Shown here: piece by piece, positions 18,004-27,152 of the stretch
Numbering within the stretch: the stretch's first letter is position 1
Layout of the letters: every line of letters starts with the position of its first letter
The notes under the pieces: model-generated
Database searches by the model: none
The model's input: only the letters and a program-made list of their open reading frames with translations
Told to the model about the DNA's origin: nothing
Made by a program: the position numbers and the translations under genes
Assembly: GCA_029260595.1 (NCBI GenBank)
Contig: JAJDCY010000010.1
Coordinates: 62,001 to 126,000, forward strand
DNA length: 64,000 nt
DNA from: Phycisphaeraceae bacterium
GTDB taxonomy: Bacteria > Planctomycetota > Phycisphaerae > Phycisphaerales > Phycisphaeraceae
Direction of reading: 5' to 3'

Positions 18004-19329
18004 GTGTGTCAAGAGACGATTGGTGTTGGGATGATCGGTTGTGGCACGGTGGGCGGCGCGGTGGCGTCGCTGCTGCGTGAGAACGCGGAGTTGTACGCAA
18101 CACGCGCGGGTGTGCGCGTGGAACTGCGTCGCGTGCTCGTGCGCGACACGGCCAAGGCCTGTCGATCGGGCGCTGTGACGGAAGCGCTAGTGACAGACGA
18201 CGCGGAAGCGTTCTTCGCTACGCCGGACATGCCGATTGTGATTGAGAACGCCGGCGGGCGCGGCACGGTCGCCGGATACGTCCGCCGCGCACTCGAAGCC
18301 GGCAAGCATATCGTTACGGCCAACAAGAGTTTGCTGGCGAGTGAGGGGCCGGAGTTATTCGCGCTTGCTCGACAACACAATGCGTGCATTGCGTTTGAGG
18401 CGTCGTGCGGTGGCGGGATCCCGGTAGTCACTGCGTTGCAGTTCGGGCTGATGGCGAATCGGATCACGGGGCTCTATGGGATCCTTAACGGGACGTGCAA
18501 CTTTATCCTGACCCAGATGGCACACCACGGCACGGGGTATGAGCAGACACTCGCCGAGGCGCAGGCCAAGGGATTCGCCGAGGCCGACCCGACGCTGGAT
18601 GTGTCCGGTCGCGATGCGGCGGAGAAGCTGGCCGTGCTGGCGTCACTTGCGTTCGGTCTGCGGTGCAGCGGTGACGATGTGTGGTGCGAAGGCATCGATG
18701 GGCTGGACCTGGCTGATATCCGCTGCGGTGCGGAACTTGGGTATGACATCAAGCTCCTGGCGATCGCCGAGTTGGATGAGGATGGCGGTGATCATGCCGT
18801 CAGCCTGCGCACGCACCCGTGTTTTATTCCGGTGGATCGGCCGTTGGCACAGGTGCGTGGGGCATACAACGCCCTATCGGTGTACGGGGATGCACTGGGG
18901 CACTCGATGTATTACGGGCAGGGCGCCGGCGGCATGCCCACCGCGAGCGCTGTTGTCAGTGATCTGCTCAACGTCGCCAGCGGGTGGTATCCCAAGGCGT
19001 TTGCACAGATGCGTCTTACCCCTGACTGCCACGCGACGCCGCGGTTGATCGAGCCGCGCGACGTATCCAGCCGGTACTACCTGCGGATCAACGCGAAAGA
19101 TGCCCCCGGCGTGCTCGGGCGTGTATCGACGATTCTCGGCGAGCGCGGGATCAGCATCTCGTCGGTGTTGCAGCACGAGCAGGCGGCAGGCCAATTCGTC
19201 CCGGTTGTGATCACGACGAATCGTGCGAAGCAGGGCGACCTTGATGCGTCGCTGCAACAGATTGAGCGGTTGAGCGTGATCGACGGGCGGCCGGTTTGTA
19301 TTCGGATCGTGGACCTACCGACCGATTGA
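18004..19329 (+). CDS. hom: Homoserine dehydrogenase
   Basis: A 441-residue enzyme that reduces aspartate semialdehyde to homoserine for threonine and methionine synthesis. The nucleotide-binding motif is VGMIGCGTVGG at the extreme N-terminus, followed by VTANKSLLA, and the substrate-site signature GILNGTCNFILTQM with FAEADPTLDVSGRDAAEKL. Residues about 360-441 form a C-terminal ACT domain (YYLRINAKDAPGVLGRVSTIL), which in other homoserine dehydrogenases mediates feedback control by threonine. The GTG at 18004 is preferred because GGAG lies seven bases upstream and the resulting N-terminus is compact; the ATG at 17977 has no such site. No aspartokinase is adjacent. Confidence 0.94.
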   Translation: MCQETIGVGMIGCGTVGGAVASLLRENAELYATRAGVRVELRRVLVRDTAKACRSGAVTEALVTDDAEAFFATPDMPIVIENAGGRGTVAGYVRRALEAGKHIVTANKSLLASEGPELFALARQHNACIAFEASCGGGIPVVTALQFGLMANRITGLYGILNGTCNFILTQMAHHGTGYEQTLAEAQAKGFAEADPTLDVSGRDAAEKLAVLASLAFGLRCSGDDVWCEGIDGLDLADIRCGAELGYDIKLLAIAELDEDGGDHAVSLRTHPCFIPVDRPLAQVRGAYNALSVYGDALGHSMYYGQGAGGMPTASAVVSDLLNVASGWYPKAFAQMRLTPDCHATPRLIEPRDVSSRYYLRINAKDAPGVLGRVSTILGERGISISSVLQHEQAAGQFVPVVITTNRAKQGDLDASLQQIERLSVIDGRPVCIRIVDLPTD

Positions 19330-19339
19330 TCGCCGCGTG

Positions 19340-19717
19340 TCAGCTTGGTTGGCCGCTTAGCCGCTGGAGGATGGATGGGAGGTTGGCGGTGAAGTGGCTG
19401 CGCGGCATGACGAAATCCGCACCGCGGTCGTGCGCGGCCTGGAGCACTTCGGTTGCGACGTGCGACCCGAACGCGACGACGGGGATCCCCGCGTCGAACG
19501 CCTTCGCCTGATCGATCAGAGTCAAGCCGTCATCGCCAATATCTAAATCGATCACCAACCCGGTAACCGGGTCATTGCACCGTCCGTCGTCGATGCGCTC
19601 GAGCCGTTTGGCCAGCGCCGCGGCGTCGCGGGTCGGGCGGCTGGGCAAGTTCAGCGCGTCGGCTGTGCTGCGGACCTTGGTGGCGAAGATCAGATCGGCG
19701 CATGCGTAGACAATCAT
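19340..19717 (-). CDS. Receiver-like stand-alone protein
   Basis: A 125-residue protein with alternating beta strands and helices like a response-regulator receiver: MIVYACADLIFATKV, then GLVIDLDIGDDGLTLIDQA with an aspartate where a phospho-acceptor would sit, then IPVVAFGSHVATEVLQAAHDRGADFVMPRSHF. The usual third-strand lysine is not obvious. There is no output domain. The ATG at 19717 is chosen; one 12 bases upstream is equally possible and neither has a good ribosome-binding site. It is convergent with hom. Either a single-domain signalling protein or a degenerate receiver. Confidence 0.6.
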   Translation of the reverse strand: MIVYACADLIFATKVRSTADALNLPSRPTRDAAALAKRLERIDDGRCNDPVTGLVIDLDIGDDGLTLIDQAKAFDAGIPVVAFGSHVATEVLQAAHDRGADFVMPRSHFTANLPSILQRLSGQPS

Positions 19718-19729
19718 GGCGGGGATCAT

Positions 19730-20032
19730 ATCGAGCCGGGGTTGCGGGCGTCGGATCGGTTCGCTTGATGGTGCATTGGGCGCGGGCTACTATGTACGGC
19801 TCGGTGAAAATCCTGGCTGGTGGCGAGGCTGCTGCCGGGTCGGTAATTGCTTGCCAAAACAGATGATGCATTGGCCGGTTTCGGCGGGTCAAGTGGTGAA
19901 AAACGCATTCGATAGACGATATAGGGACTCGTCCGCAAGGCGGGTTGGCGGCGTTGCCGCATCCGGGCGACGGGACTTAATTTCATCTCGGCAAGCGACT
20001 TGCATCAACAATCGCTTTGAGAGAGTGATGAA
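19730..20032 (+). other. Intergenic region carrying the leader of the histone-tailed DksA gene
   Basis: 303 bases without a protein-coding gene. It contains a good promoter candidate at 19765-19793, described separately, which would give a 5' leader of about 230 bases ahead of the ATG at 20033. The last 60 bases before that ATG are AT-rich and end with GAGAGAGTGATGAA just before the gene. No known riboswitch pattern or terminator was recognised. Confidence 0.5.
19765..19793 (+). promoter_or_regulatory. Candidate sigma-70 type promoter
   Basis: TTGATG (19765-19770), a 17-base spacer and TACTAT (19788-19793) match housekeeping promoter spacing. It points toward the histone-tailed DksA relative and lspA. 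Confidence 0.45.
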
Positions 20033-20962
20033 ATGGCTAAGAAAAAAACCGCTAAGAAAGCCGCTGCTGCAAAAACGGTGAAGCGGCCTGCCGCCAAGAA
20101 GGCTGCGAAAGCCGGCCCAAAGAAAGCCGCGTCAAAAAAGACGACGTCGGGTCGCAGCGCTACGAAACAGACCAAGAAGAAGGTCGTCAAGAAGGCTGCG
20201 GTGAAAAAGGCCTCGACGGCGAAGTCGAAAGCAGCGGCGAAGAAGACCAAGGTTGGGAGCAAGCCTCCTAAGAAGACCTCGGCCAAGGCCGGGACGAAAT
20301 TGGTGGCCAAGCCCGCTGCGACGACAAAAAAGTCCTCAAAGACCCGAAAAGCCGCGGCCGGTAAGCGATCGGGCTCAACGGCCAAGACGTCGAAATCGTC
20401 CAAGGCGGCTGTACCCGATACGCCGAAGAAGCGGACCGGCAAGCCGCGCTTCACCCAGAAGACGACTCTGGTTCAGGGGCGGCGCGGTTCGGCCAAGTTG
20501 GTTCCGCCGGTCTTGCCCTATCGCCCGGCTGCGGAGACTGAGAGTGAGAATCACGAACCGCTGACGGTGGCCCAGCTACGCAAGGTTAAGACGGGCTTGA
20601 CCAAGCGCGACCTGGATCACTTCTACCGCCAGTTGCTCGATCGCCGGGCGGTCATCGCCGGCGACGTCGACACGATGCAACTGGATGCGCGCAACGGCGA
20701 CGGGACACTCTCGCACGTCCCGGTTCATATGGCTGACATCGGATCGGACAATTACGAGCAGGAGTTCACGCTCGGGCTGGTCGAGTCCGAGCGTAAGTTG
20801 CTGATGGAAATCGACGCGGCCATTGAGCGCATCCGCGACCGTATCTACGGCGTGTGTATCGAGCGAGGCATCCCGATCGGTCGAGCCCGGCTCGACGCCA
20901 AGCCGTGGGCGAAATACTGCATCGAAGAGGCCCGCGAACGTGAGCGACGCCTTAATCGGTGA
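20033..20962 (+). CDS. DksA/TraR-like protein with a histone-H1-like lysine-rich N-terminal tail
   Basis: A 309-residue two-part protein. Residues 1 to about 150 are Lys/Ala-rich with repeated KKA, AAKK and KTSK blocks, like bacterial histone-H1-type DNA-binding tails. Residues about 180-309 resemble DksA/TraR: a helical hairpin around HMADIGSDNYEQEF and a C-terminal zinc-ribbon segment YGVC..G..I...RL.A.P.A.YC. Only Cys275 and Cys296 remain; the second cysteine of each CxxC pair is Arg278 and Glu299. DksA proteins bind RNA polymerase in the secondary channel. Start is the first ATG after GAGAGAG. Its stop overlaps the GTG of lspA. Probably a nucleoid-bound transcription modulator, by inference. 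Confidence 0.85.
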   Translation: MAKKKTAKKAAAAKTVKRPAAKKAAKAGPKKAASKKTTSGRSATKQTKKKVVKKAAVKKASTAKSKAAAKKTKVGSKPPKKTSAKAGTKLVAKPAATTKKSSKTRKAAAGKRSGSTAKTSKSSKAAVPDTPKKRTGKPRFTQKTTLVQGRRGSAKLVPPVLPYRPAAETESENHEPLTVAQLRKVKTGLTKRDLDHFYRQLLDRRAVIAGDVDTMQLDARNGDGTLSHVPVHMADIGSDNYEQEFTLGLVESERKLLMEIDAAIERIRDRIYGVCIERGIPIGRARLDAKPWAKYCIEEARERERRLNR

Positions 20963-21576
20963 ACGGTGCCACTGACCCCGTGACTGACGACGCACAGGCT
21001 TCCGAACGACCCTCGTCGGGTGGGCGCGACCTGGCCGGGCGATGGTTCGCCGCTTGGCGGGTATTCGCGTTGACCGGCTTGCTTGTGCTCGTCGCGGACC
21101 TGGCGAGCAAGACCTTCGCGTTTGAGCACGTCGGTGACCAACCCGTGGTGCTGACGCGGCAGAATGCGGCCCTTCCCGGCACGATCCCCTATCACGAACC
21201 GATCACCGTCGTGCCCTACATACTGAGTCTGCGCCTGGTCACCAACACCGGGGCGGTGTTTGGGTGGGGCAGTGGCGGGCAGACGATTTTCATCGTGGTG
21301 ACGCTGATTGCAGTCGGCGTGATTGTGGGGCTGTTCTGCCGTAGCCGACCTACGGACCGCCTGCTTCACATCACGCTAGGGTTGATTCTGGCGGGGGCGC
21401 TGGGCAACCTGTATGACCGCGTACGATTCAATGCGGTGCGCGATCTGCTTTGGCTGCTGCCTGATACCGAGCTATGGCCTTGGGTTTTTAATGTTGCGGA
21501 CGCGGCGCTGGTTGTGGGGACGGGTGTGCTGATGTTGTTGGCCTACCGTAACGACAAGCCTCAACCCAGCGCTTGA
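20959..21576 (+). CDS. lspA: Lipoprotein signal peptidase (signal peptidase II)
   Basis: A 205-residue inner-membrane aspartic protease that cleaves signal peptides of lipidated prolipoproteins. The two catalytic aspartates lie in GNLYDRVRF and FNVADAAL, and the conserved NTGAVFG segment is present. There are four hydrophobic spans. It is longer than the usual 160-170 residues because of an N-terminal hydrophilic extension of about 30 residues and a longer loop after the first span. Its GTG start overlaps the stop of the preceding gene (GTGA), so translation should be coupled. Its last 89 bases overlap the convergent amidotransferase gene. Confidence 0.93.
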   Translation: MNGATDPVTDDAQASERPSSGGRDLAGRWFAAWRVFALTGLLVLVADLASKTFAFEHVGDQPVVLTRQNAALPGTIPYHEPITVVPYILSLRLVTNTGAVFGWGSGGQTIFIVVTLIAVGVIVGLFCRSRPTDRLLHITLGLILAGALGNLYDRVRFNAVRDLLWLLPDTELWPWVFNVADAALVVGTGVLMLLAYRNDKPQPSA

Positions 21577-22330
21577 TTAATCGCACACCGAGCGGGGTAT
21601 CACCGCCTCGCTCCGGGTGCCACTGAACGCCGAGATACCACCGCCGGTCCGGATGGTCGATCGCCTCGATCACACCATCGGGCGCCATGGCGATTACACG
21701 CAAGCCGCCGGGCAGGGGGGTTAGCGGTTGTGCGGTTGTCAGTGTTTCAGGTGGCGCGATTGATTGACGATGGGCGGAGATGACCGTGAGCGATTCATCG
21801 CGGCCGTCTGGTTGCAAGAGTGCCGAGGGTGTATTGGCGAGAATCACCGCGTGCACGCGGTCACCTTCGTGCACGGCAGCATCCGCGAGCACATCCGGCA
21901 GGTACTGATGCAGTCTGCCACCGGCGTGCAGTGCCATCATCTGCATGCCCAGGCAGACGCCGAGCACGGGCAGATTGGGGCGAGCGTCTGCCGCCCGCAA
22001 CAATGCGAGCTCGAATGCCTGCCGCCGCGGATCAACGATGCGGGCCTTGGGGTGTGTTGGTTCGCCGAACTCCTCGGTCGCCGGATCACCCCCGCCGGTG
22101 AGCAGCAGCCCATCACACAACCGTGCATAATTTTCGGCGAGTTCGGGTTCGTGCGGCAGGATCACAGGCAAACCGCCGGCGTCCGCGACAGCCCGCGTGT
22201 ACGCCGTGGTCACCTCGTAGCGCGGAGAGGTTGTGCCAGCCGCGTTGTCGGCCGTGATCCCTATGATCGGCGACTCGGTACGGTTTGTGTCGGGTTTAGT
22301 CTCGATCGCTTCGGGCATGGACCGAATCAT
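21488..22330 (-). CDS. Class I glutamine amidotransferase, gamma-glutamyl-GABA hydrolase-like (PuuD family)
   Basis: A 280-residue cytosolic enzyme of the peptidase C26 type, which hydrolyses gamma-glutamyl amides. The nucleophile is in LGVCLGMQMMA, and the His/Glu pair is in GVQWHPER. The N-terminal ITADN segment and YEVTTAYTRAVADAGGLPVILP, then GLLLTGGGDP, match the family. The C-terminus after the catalytic domain is a Pro/Ser/His-rich tail that overlaps lspA by 89 bases on the opposite strand. The ATG at 22330 is preferred, with an alternative 12 bases downstream. Substrate uncertain; PuuD-like polyamine breakdown is one option, but no puu genes are near. Confidence 0.85.
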   Translation of the reverse strand: MIRSMPEAIETKPDTNRTESPIIGITADNAAGTTSPRYEVTTAYTRAVADAGGLPVILPHEPELAENYARLCDGLLLTGGGDPATEEFGEPTHPKARIVDPRRQAFELALLRAADARPNLPVLGVCLGMQMMALHAGGRLHQYLPDVLADAAVHEGDRVHAVILANTPSALLQPDGRDESLTVISAHRQSIAPPETLTTAQPLTPLPGGLRVIAMAPDGVIEAIDHPDRRWYLGVQWHPERGGDTPLGVRLIKRWVEACRYGRPTTSAHPSPQPAPRPQH

Positions 22331-22364
22331 ACACCCCAGGGTCAAGGACTATTTTTGGGGGCTA

Positions 22365-25300
22365 CTAACGATTCACCGTGAGCCCATCCTCATGGATTGA
22401 TTCCCACAGCCTGTGGATGATCTGGCGGTCGAGGTTGACCAGGATGCCGCCGCCTTCGATTTTTCGGCCCGACAGGCATTGCGTCAGCGCGATGAGTTGA
22501 TCGATCCGCCGGGTGTCACTGCTCAGGTCCCAGACGCGCAGGTCTTCCCGGGAACTTGATGCCCGCAACGCGCGCCCGTCCTCGGTAAACGCGGCGTGGT
22601 AAACCTCGCCATCCATCTCGAGTGGTGGTGTGATCGGTTGGCCGGAGCGCAGGTCCCATACTTGTGCGGCACCCCTGTGGGTGCGGCTGTTGCGGCAGGC
22701 GGTCGCTATGTACCGCCCATTGGGGGCGAAGGCGATGTGCCGGACGGGCCCGCGGTGTGCCATGGGCGGCGTGGTGGCTTCGCCGGTATGCGCATCCCAA
22801 ACCTGCGCCCAGCAGATCGTGTCGCGGAACACAGAGTTGCTGGTGGTCACGACCCACCGGCCGTCGGGGCTGAAGTGTGAGTGGTAGACCAACGCCCGGT
22901 GGAGCATGGGTTTGGTCAGCGGTTCGCCCGTTGCCGCGGCCCACACCCGCACGACGCCGTCCGACGATGAGGTGACCACACGCTCGCTGTCCGGGCTGAA
23001 TGTCGCGTGGTACATCCAGTCGGTGGTCTCCAACTCGTTCGATAGCGGTTGTCCTGTCTCCACGTCCCAGACCCTCGCGTAGCTGACCGTCCGGAGCTGC
23101 TGGTATCCGCACGCGGTGGCCAAGCGCTTGCTGTCGGGGCTGAACATGACGTGGTGAACCGCGGCGCGGTGGAGCATGACCGGGGCGGCGAGCGACCCGG
23201 TCCGCGAGTCCCAGATTCGCGCGGCGCCTTCCAACTGATCCATGTCTCCCGCCGCGGTGGCGATCAGTCGCCCGTCGGGGCTGAACGCGACGCTGTGCAC
23301 CGGTTGGCCGTGCTCCATCGGCGGGGCAAGCGACTCGCCGGTTTGCGCATCCCAGATGTAGGCGCTGTGGTCTTCGGAGCCGGTAACCAGTCGGGCCCCG
23401 TCCGGGGAGAAGGCCGCGCTGATGATCCGCTGATCGTGCCGGAGCGGAGCCGTGATCGGTTCTCCCGTGCGGGCGTCGCGCACGCTTGCCTGCATGCCTC
23501 CCTGGGAAGTGAATACCAAGCGGTGGTCGGGGCTGATCACGGCGACGTTGACAGCACCGGTACCTATCGTGTCGGCCGGGCGTCGTGCGGGAAGCTGGTC
23601 TGTGAACTTGCTCCAATCCCACAGACGCGCCTCGCCGCCATAGCTGTACGTCAGCAGGTACCGTCCGTCCGGGCTGAAACGCGGCCGCCCGTAGACCAGG
23701 CCGAGGTGTTGCAGCGGTGCGGTGACCGGGTTGCCGGTGCGGGTATCCCAGACGCGAACGGTCTCGTCGTGGCTCGCGGTGGCGACGTACTTGCCGTCGG
23801 GGCTGAATTCGGCTTTGTAAACATGTTCCTTGTGTGGCAAGGGCGCGGTAAGCGCTTGGCCGGTTCGGACGCTCCAGATCCTGGCGGAGCCTTCGGAGCC
23901 CGACGTGACGACTTTCTCACCGTCCGGGCTAAACTGCGCATCAAAAACGAACGACTCGTGCTCGAACGCGCCGATGAGCGGTTCGCCGGTTCGCGCATCC
24001 CACAACTGGGCCGTCCCGTCGTATGACGCGGTCAGGATCATGGTCCCGTCCGGGCTGAAGGAGCAGGAGTAGATATAGCTGCGGTGTTCAAGCGGTGGGA
24101 GGATCGGATCACCCGACTCGAGATCGAACAGTTGAGCCGTGCCTTCCGAACTGGCCGTCAGGACAGTGCCTCCGTCGCTGCTAAACACGGCGTCATTTAG
24201 CCGGTGGTGGGCATCGAGTTGGACCGCGGATCGGCTGCTTGTCGCGACATCCCACAGGACCGCTCCCTCATGGCCAGCGGTGAGGACCTGCGTGGCGTCG
24301 TCATTGAATCGGGCTCGCCGGACCAGGCCGGCGTGTTTCAGGTAGTTTGTGACAGCTTCGCCGGTCGTCGCGTCCCAAACCCGCACGGTCTTGTCTCGAC
24401 TCGACGTAACGACCCACCGCCCATCGCGGCTGAACGCAACGTAGGTGGCCTGCACAAGGTGATGCAGCGGTCCGGTAACGGCCTTGCCCGTCGCAACGTC
24501 CCAGATGCGGGCAACGCCGTCCCAACCTGCCGTGGCGACCCGCGTGCCATCGGGGCTGAACTCCGCGTGGCGCACCCAACTGCGGTGAAACCACATCTGA
24601 ACCTGCTCGGGGATCTGCCGCAGCCCGACGCCAAGTCTAATGCGGTGACGCGTCTCGTAGGTGGGGTCGCCTTTGTCCAGCTTGAGCGCCTCGGAAAACC
24701 AAAGCAGCGCTCCGGCCAGGTCGTCGCGGTTCATCAACTCATTGCCGCGGATAACGCATGAGTCGACCAGTCGCCTGTGGCTGCGCTGCTGCTCGTGGGT
24801 GGCGCGGACGCGCTCGGACTCGGCGCGGCGGCGCTCCTTGTCGGCTTCGACTTGGGCGGTTCGCGCGGTGTCACGCTCGTGCGTGACACGGCGGTAGTGG
24901 TAGGACACCAGCGCGGTGATGATTACGACCAGCGCGACGGTCAGGGTAAACACCGTCTTGTGGTGCTTGAGATACTTGCCCAGGACATACCCCGCGGTGT
25001 GCGGGCGGGCGATCAGCGGGCGGCCTTCGATGTAGTTGTCGATGTCGCGCGCCATCTCGGCGGCGGAGGTGTAGCGGTGTTCCGGGTCGTGGGCCATCGC
25101 CGTCTTGAGCATCGCGGTGAGGTCGCGCCCGAGAGTCTCGCGTATCTCCGCGCTGAACCGCACCGGCTCGGTCGCAACCCGTCGCAGCAACGAAACGCGC
25201 GAGCCGGACAGGTCGTGCGGCGGCTTGCCGGTGAGCAACCTAAAGAGCATCACGCCGATGCTGAATACGTCCGATCGGGTGTCGATTTGGTCAGTACGTC

Positions 25301-26411
25301 CCGCTGCCTGTTCCGGTGACATGAACGCGGGCGTGCCGGCGAGTTCACCCTCGACCGAGACCATGGGGTCTTCCGCGGTGGGCTCGGCGTCGAGCCCGGC
25401 CATGACCTTGGCCAGGCCAAAGTCCAGTACGTGCGGCTCGCCCTGGTTGTCCACGAGGACGTTCGAGGGCTTGAGGTCCCGGTGGATCACGCCGCGTTGA
25501 TGGGCATGTTCGACCGCACCGCAGACGCTCTGGATCAACTCGAGTGTCTGGCGTCGTCCGCACTGCTGGTCTTTGACGAACCGTTCAAGCGGGACGCCGT
25601 CGACCAACTCCATGGCGTAGTAGTACACGCCGCGGTCGAGCCCGCTGTCGTAGACCCGCGCGATGTTGGGGTGCTTGAGGCGCGCGGCGAGTTCGACCTC
25701 GCGCTCGAATCGGCGCAGCACGCGTTCGGACCCCAGTGTGTCTTTCGCGACCAGCTTCAACGCGACCAGCCGGTGCGTGCTCAGTTGTTCGGCTCGCCAC
25801 ACGACGCCCATCCCGCCCAGGCCCAGCCTGCTGATGATGCGGTACCCGTCGATATGGGGCGGCTGTTCGGTGAGGCTGCTACTCGGAGGATCGGTGTCTG
25901 ATGCGCTGTTCGCCGCGGTGAGTGGGACGGGTGTCGAGCGGTGGTCCGATCGCAGCCCGACGCCGGCGCGCAGCGCGTCCCATGAACCGTCGGTGTCATT
26001 GACGGCGCTGAGGAATGCGGGGCTCTCATCAAGCACGAGTGACGTGAGCAGGTGTCGGATACCGACGCGCGCGTGGCCGTGCTCGGCGGCCTCTTCCTCG
26101 GCGGCTTTAAACATGGCCAGGCAGCGCGCTGAAAGGACCGCCGGTTGTCCCTGCCCGCCGGGTGTCAGGCTGTCGGACGCGTGCTCAAGCCGTTCGGATA
26201 CGGTGTTCACCGACAGGCCGGCCTCGGTCAACAAGCGGCGCAGCCAGTCCGCGTCGGATTTGAGGCCGGGCGTCGAATCATTGTTGTCAGTTTGTTCGGC
26301 AAGGCGCAGCAGGCCGATCGCTAGATGTTCGGTAAGGATCTCGCTTTGCAGCCGCCTTGCGTGCCCGGCGGCGTAATCGAGCACAACCTGCAACGACGCA
26401 CTGGGTTCCAT
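22365..26411 (-). CDS. Giant Ser/Thr kinase with Clp-N-like N-terminus, one membrane span and about 16 WD40 repeats
   Basis: A 1348-residue protein. Residues 1-150 resemble a tandem Clp N domain, with two halves: SEILTEHLAIGLLRL and HARVGIRHLLTSLVL. The kinase follows, with glycine loop GLGGMG (197-202), ATP lysine Lys219, catalytic HRDLKPSN (310-317), DFG at 330-332 and SPEQ in the activation segment. One hydrophobic span (about 487-505) divides the cytoplasmic kinase from the rest, then a charged coiled coil to about 550 and a short TPR-like helix pair. About 16 WD40 repeats run from 608 to the end. The ATG at 26411 is chosen by the domain boundary; its ribosome-binding site is weak. It follows the sigma factor and the HTH gene. 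Confidence 0.9.
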   Translation of the reverse strand: MEPSASLQVVLDYAAGHARRLQSEILTEHLAIGLLRLAEQTDNNDSTPGLKSDADWLRRLLTEAGLSVNTVSERLEHASDSLTPGGQGQPAVLSARCLAMFKAAEEEAAEHGHARVGIRHLLTSLVLDESPAFLSAVNDTDGSWDALRAGVGLRSDHRSTPVPLTAANSASDTDPPSSSLTEQPPHIDGYRIISRLGLGGMGVVWRAEQLSTHRLVALKLVAKDTLGSERVLRRFEREVELAARLKHPNIARVYDSGLDRGVYYYAMELVDGVPLERFVKDQQCGRRQTLELIQSVCGAVEHAHQRGVIHRDLKPSNVLVDNQGEPHVLDFGLAKVMAGLDAEPTAEDPMVSVEGELAGTPAFMSPEQAAGRTDQIDTRSDVFSIGVMLFRLLTGKPPHDLSGSRVSLLRRVATEPVRFSAEIRETLGRDLTAMLKTAMAHDPEHRYTSAAEMARDIDNYIEGRPLIARPHTAGYVLGKYLKHHKTVFTLTVALVVIITALVSYHYRRVTHERDTARTAQVEADKERRRAESERVRATHEQQRSHRRLVDSCVIRGNELMNRDDLAGALLWFSEALKLDKGDPTYETRHRIRLGVGLRQIPEQVQMWFHRSWVRHAEFSPDGTRVATAGWDGVARIWDVATGKAVTGPLHHLVQATYVAFSRDGRWVVTSSRDKTVRVWDATTGEAVTNYLKHAGLVRRARFNDDATQVLTAGHEGAVLWDVATSSRSAVQLDAHHRLNDAVFSSDGGTVLTASSEGTAQLFDLESGDPILPPLEHRSYIYSCSFSPDGTMILTASYDGTAQLWDARTGEPLIGAFEHESFVFDAQFSPDGEKVVTSGSEGSARIWSVRTGQALTAPLPHKEHVYKAEFSPDGKYVATASHDETVRVWDTRTGNPVTAPLQHLGLVYGRPRFSPDGRYLLTYSYGGEARLWDWSKFTDQLPARRPADTIGTGAVNVAVISPDHRLVFTSQGGMQASVRDARTGEPITAPLRHDQRIISAAFSPDGARLVTGSEDHSAYIWDAQTGESLAPPMEHGQPVHSVAFSPDGRLIATAAGDMDQLEGAARIWDSRTGSLAAPVMLHRAAVHHVMFSPDSKRLATACGYQQLRTVSYARVWDVETGQPLSNELETTDWMYHATFSPDSERVVTSSSDGVVRVWAAATGEPLTKPMLHRALVYHSHFSPDGRWVVTTSNSVFRDTICWAQVWDAHTGEATTPPMAHRGPVRHIAFAPNGRYIATACRNSRTHRGAAQVWDLRSGQPITPPLEMDGEVYHAAFTEDGRALRASSSREDLRVWDLSSDTRRIDQLIALTQCLSGRKIEGGGILVNLDRQIIHRLWESIHEDGLTVNR

Positions 26412-26515
26412 GCGCGGTGATGTCCTGGTGGGTCGGCTACCGAACCCTTGTTCGGGAATGGTCTTCCCCCGGCGGCACCACCTGCCGACGGTCCCATCCA
26501 TCTTCAAGCGATATC

Positions 26516-27115
26516 CTACTGAACATGCTTTGGTTTGGCGGAGCACTCAGCGTGATCCGGGGTCTGGGTGTCATCGGCGTTGCACGCGGCCAAAGCGCCG
26601 TAGAGTGCAACCGCCATCAGTCCGGTCGGCCCAAAAACAGAGGCGACATGGCCGGGCAACCCAGCAGCGGTGTTCGTCGATGAGCGGTCGTTGGCTCCGT
26701 CATCAGTGGAGGCAATCGCCGCGCGCACCAAGCCGGCGATCTCCCGGTCGTGCTCGGGCACCGCGGCGACTCGCAGGAGCACGACCATGGCTGCGACTTT
26801 GGCTTTGGTTGCTTTGGGCAACTGCGTGTTGCTCTGCATCCACCGGCGGATCGTCCAGTCGGTGACGCCCAGTAGTTGCGCTGCTTGACCGGTCGTCAGG
26901 TCGAGCTTGGTTAGGCACTCGGCGAAGGCCTGGATCAACACACGCGACTCCATGCGCACGAAGTGGCGGAACTCGTCGATGTGACTGCCGGTCCGGCCTG
27001 GCTCGGTGAGCGCGAGATTGAACAGCGTCCCGATCTGCAGGTCGGTCAGGTGCTCGATGGTGGTCTGTTCGCCGCTTCGGTAGATGCTGGTTCGATCGTC
27101 GTGCATTTTATTCAT
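26516..27115 (-). CDS. Helix-turn-helix DNA-binding protein of the sigma/kinase cassette
   Basis: A 199-residue protein. A helix-turn-helix is visible near residues 73-93 (LTTGQAAQLLGVTDWTIRRWM). The preceding helix contains FAECLTKLDL. The C-terminal part has an alanine-rich hydrophobic stretch (GPTGLMAVALYGALAAC) that could be a weak membrane span. GGGAG about seven bases upstream supports the ATG at 27115. It lies 37 bp after the ECF sigma gene and 104 bp before the kinase gene, all on one strand. Likely a regulator of the cassette, by position; the operator is unknown. Confidence 0.7.
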   Translation of the reverse strand: MNKMHDDRTSIYRSGEQTTIEHLTDLQIGTLFNLALTEPGRTGSHIDEFRHFVRMESRVLIQAFAECLTKLDLTTGQAAQLLGVTDWTIRRWMQSNTQLPKATKAKVAAMVVLLRVAAVPEHDREIAGLVRAAIASTDDGANDRSSTNTAAGLPGHVASVFGPTGLMAVALYGALAACNADDTQTPDHAECSAKPKHVQ

Positions 27116-27152
27116 CGTGGGTCTCCCTCAACACCCCCTGACGTCCATACGG

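Noticed and set aside
22516..23622. Minus-strand 368-codon ORF in a different frame.
   Set aside because: It is an alternative frame of the WD40 repeats of the giant kinase and has no own start signal or motif.
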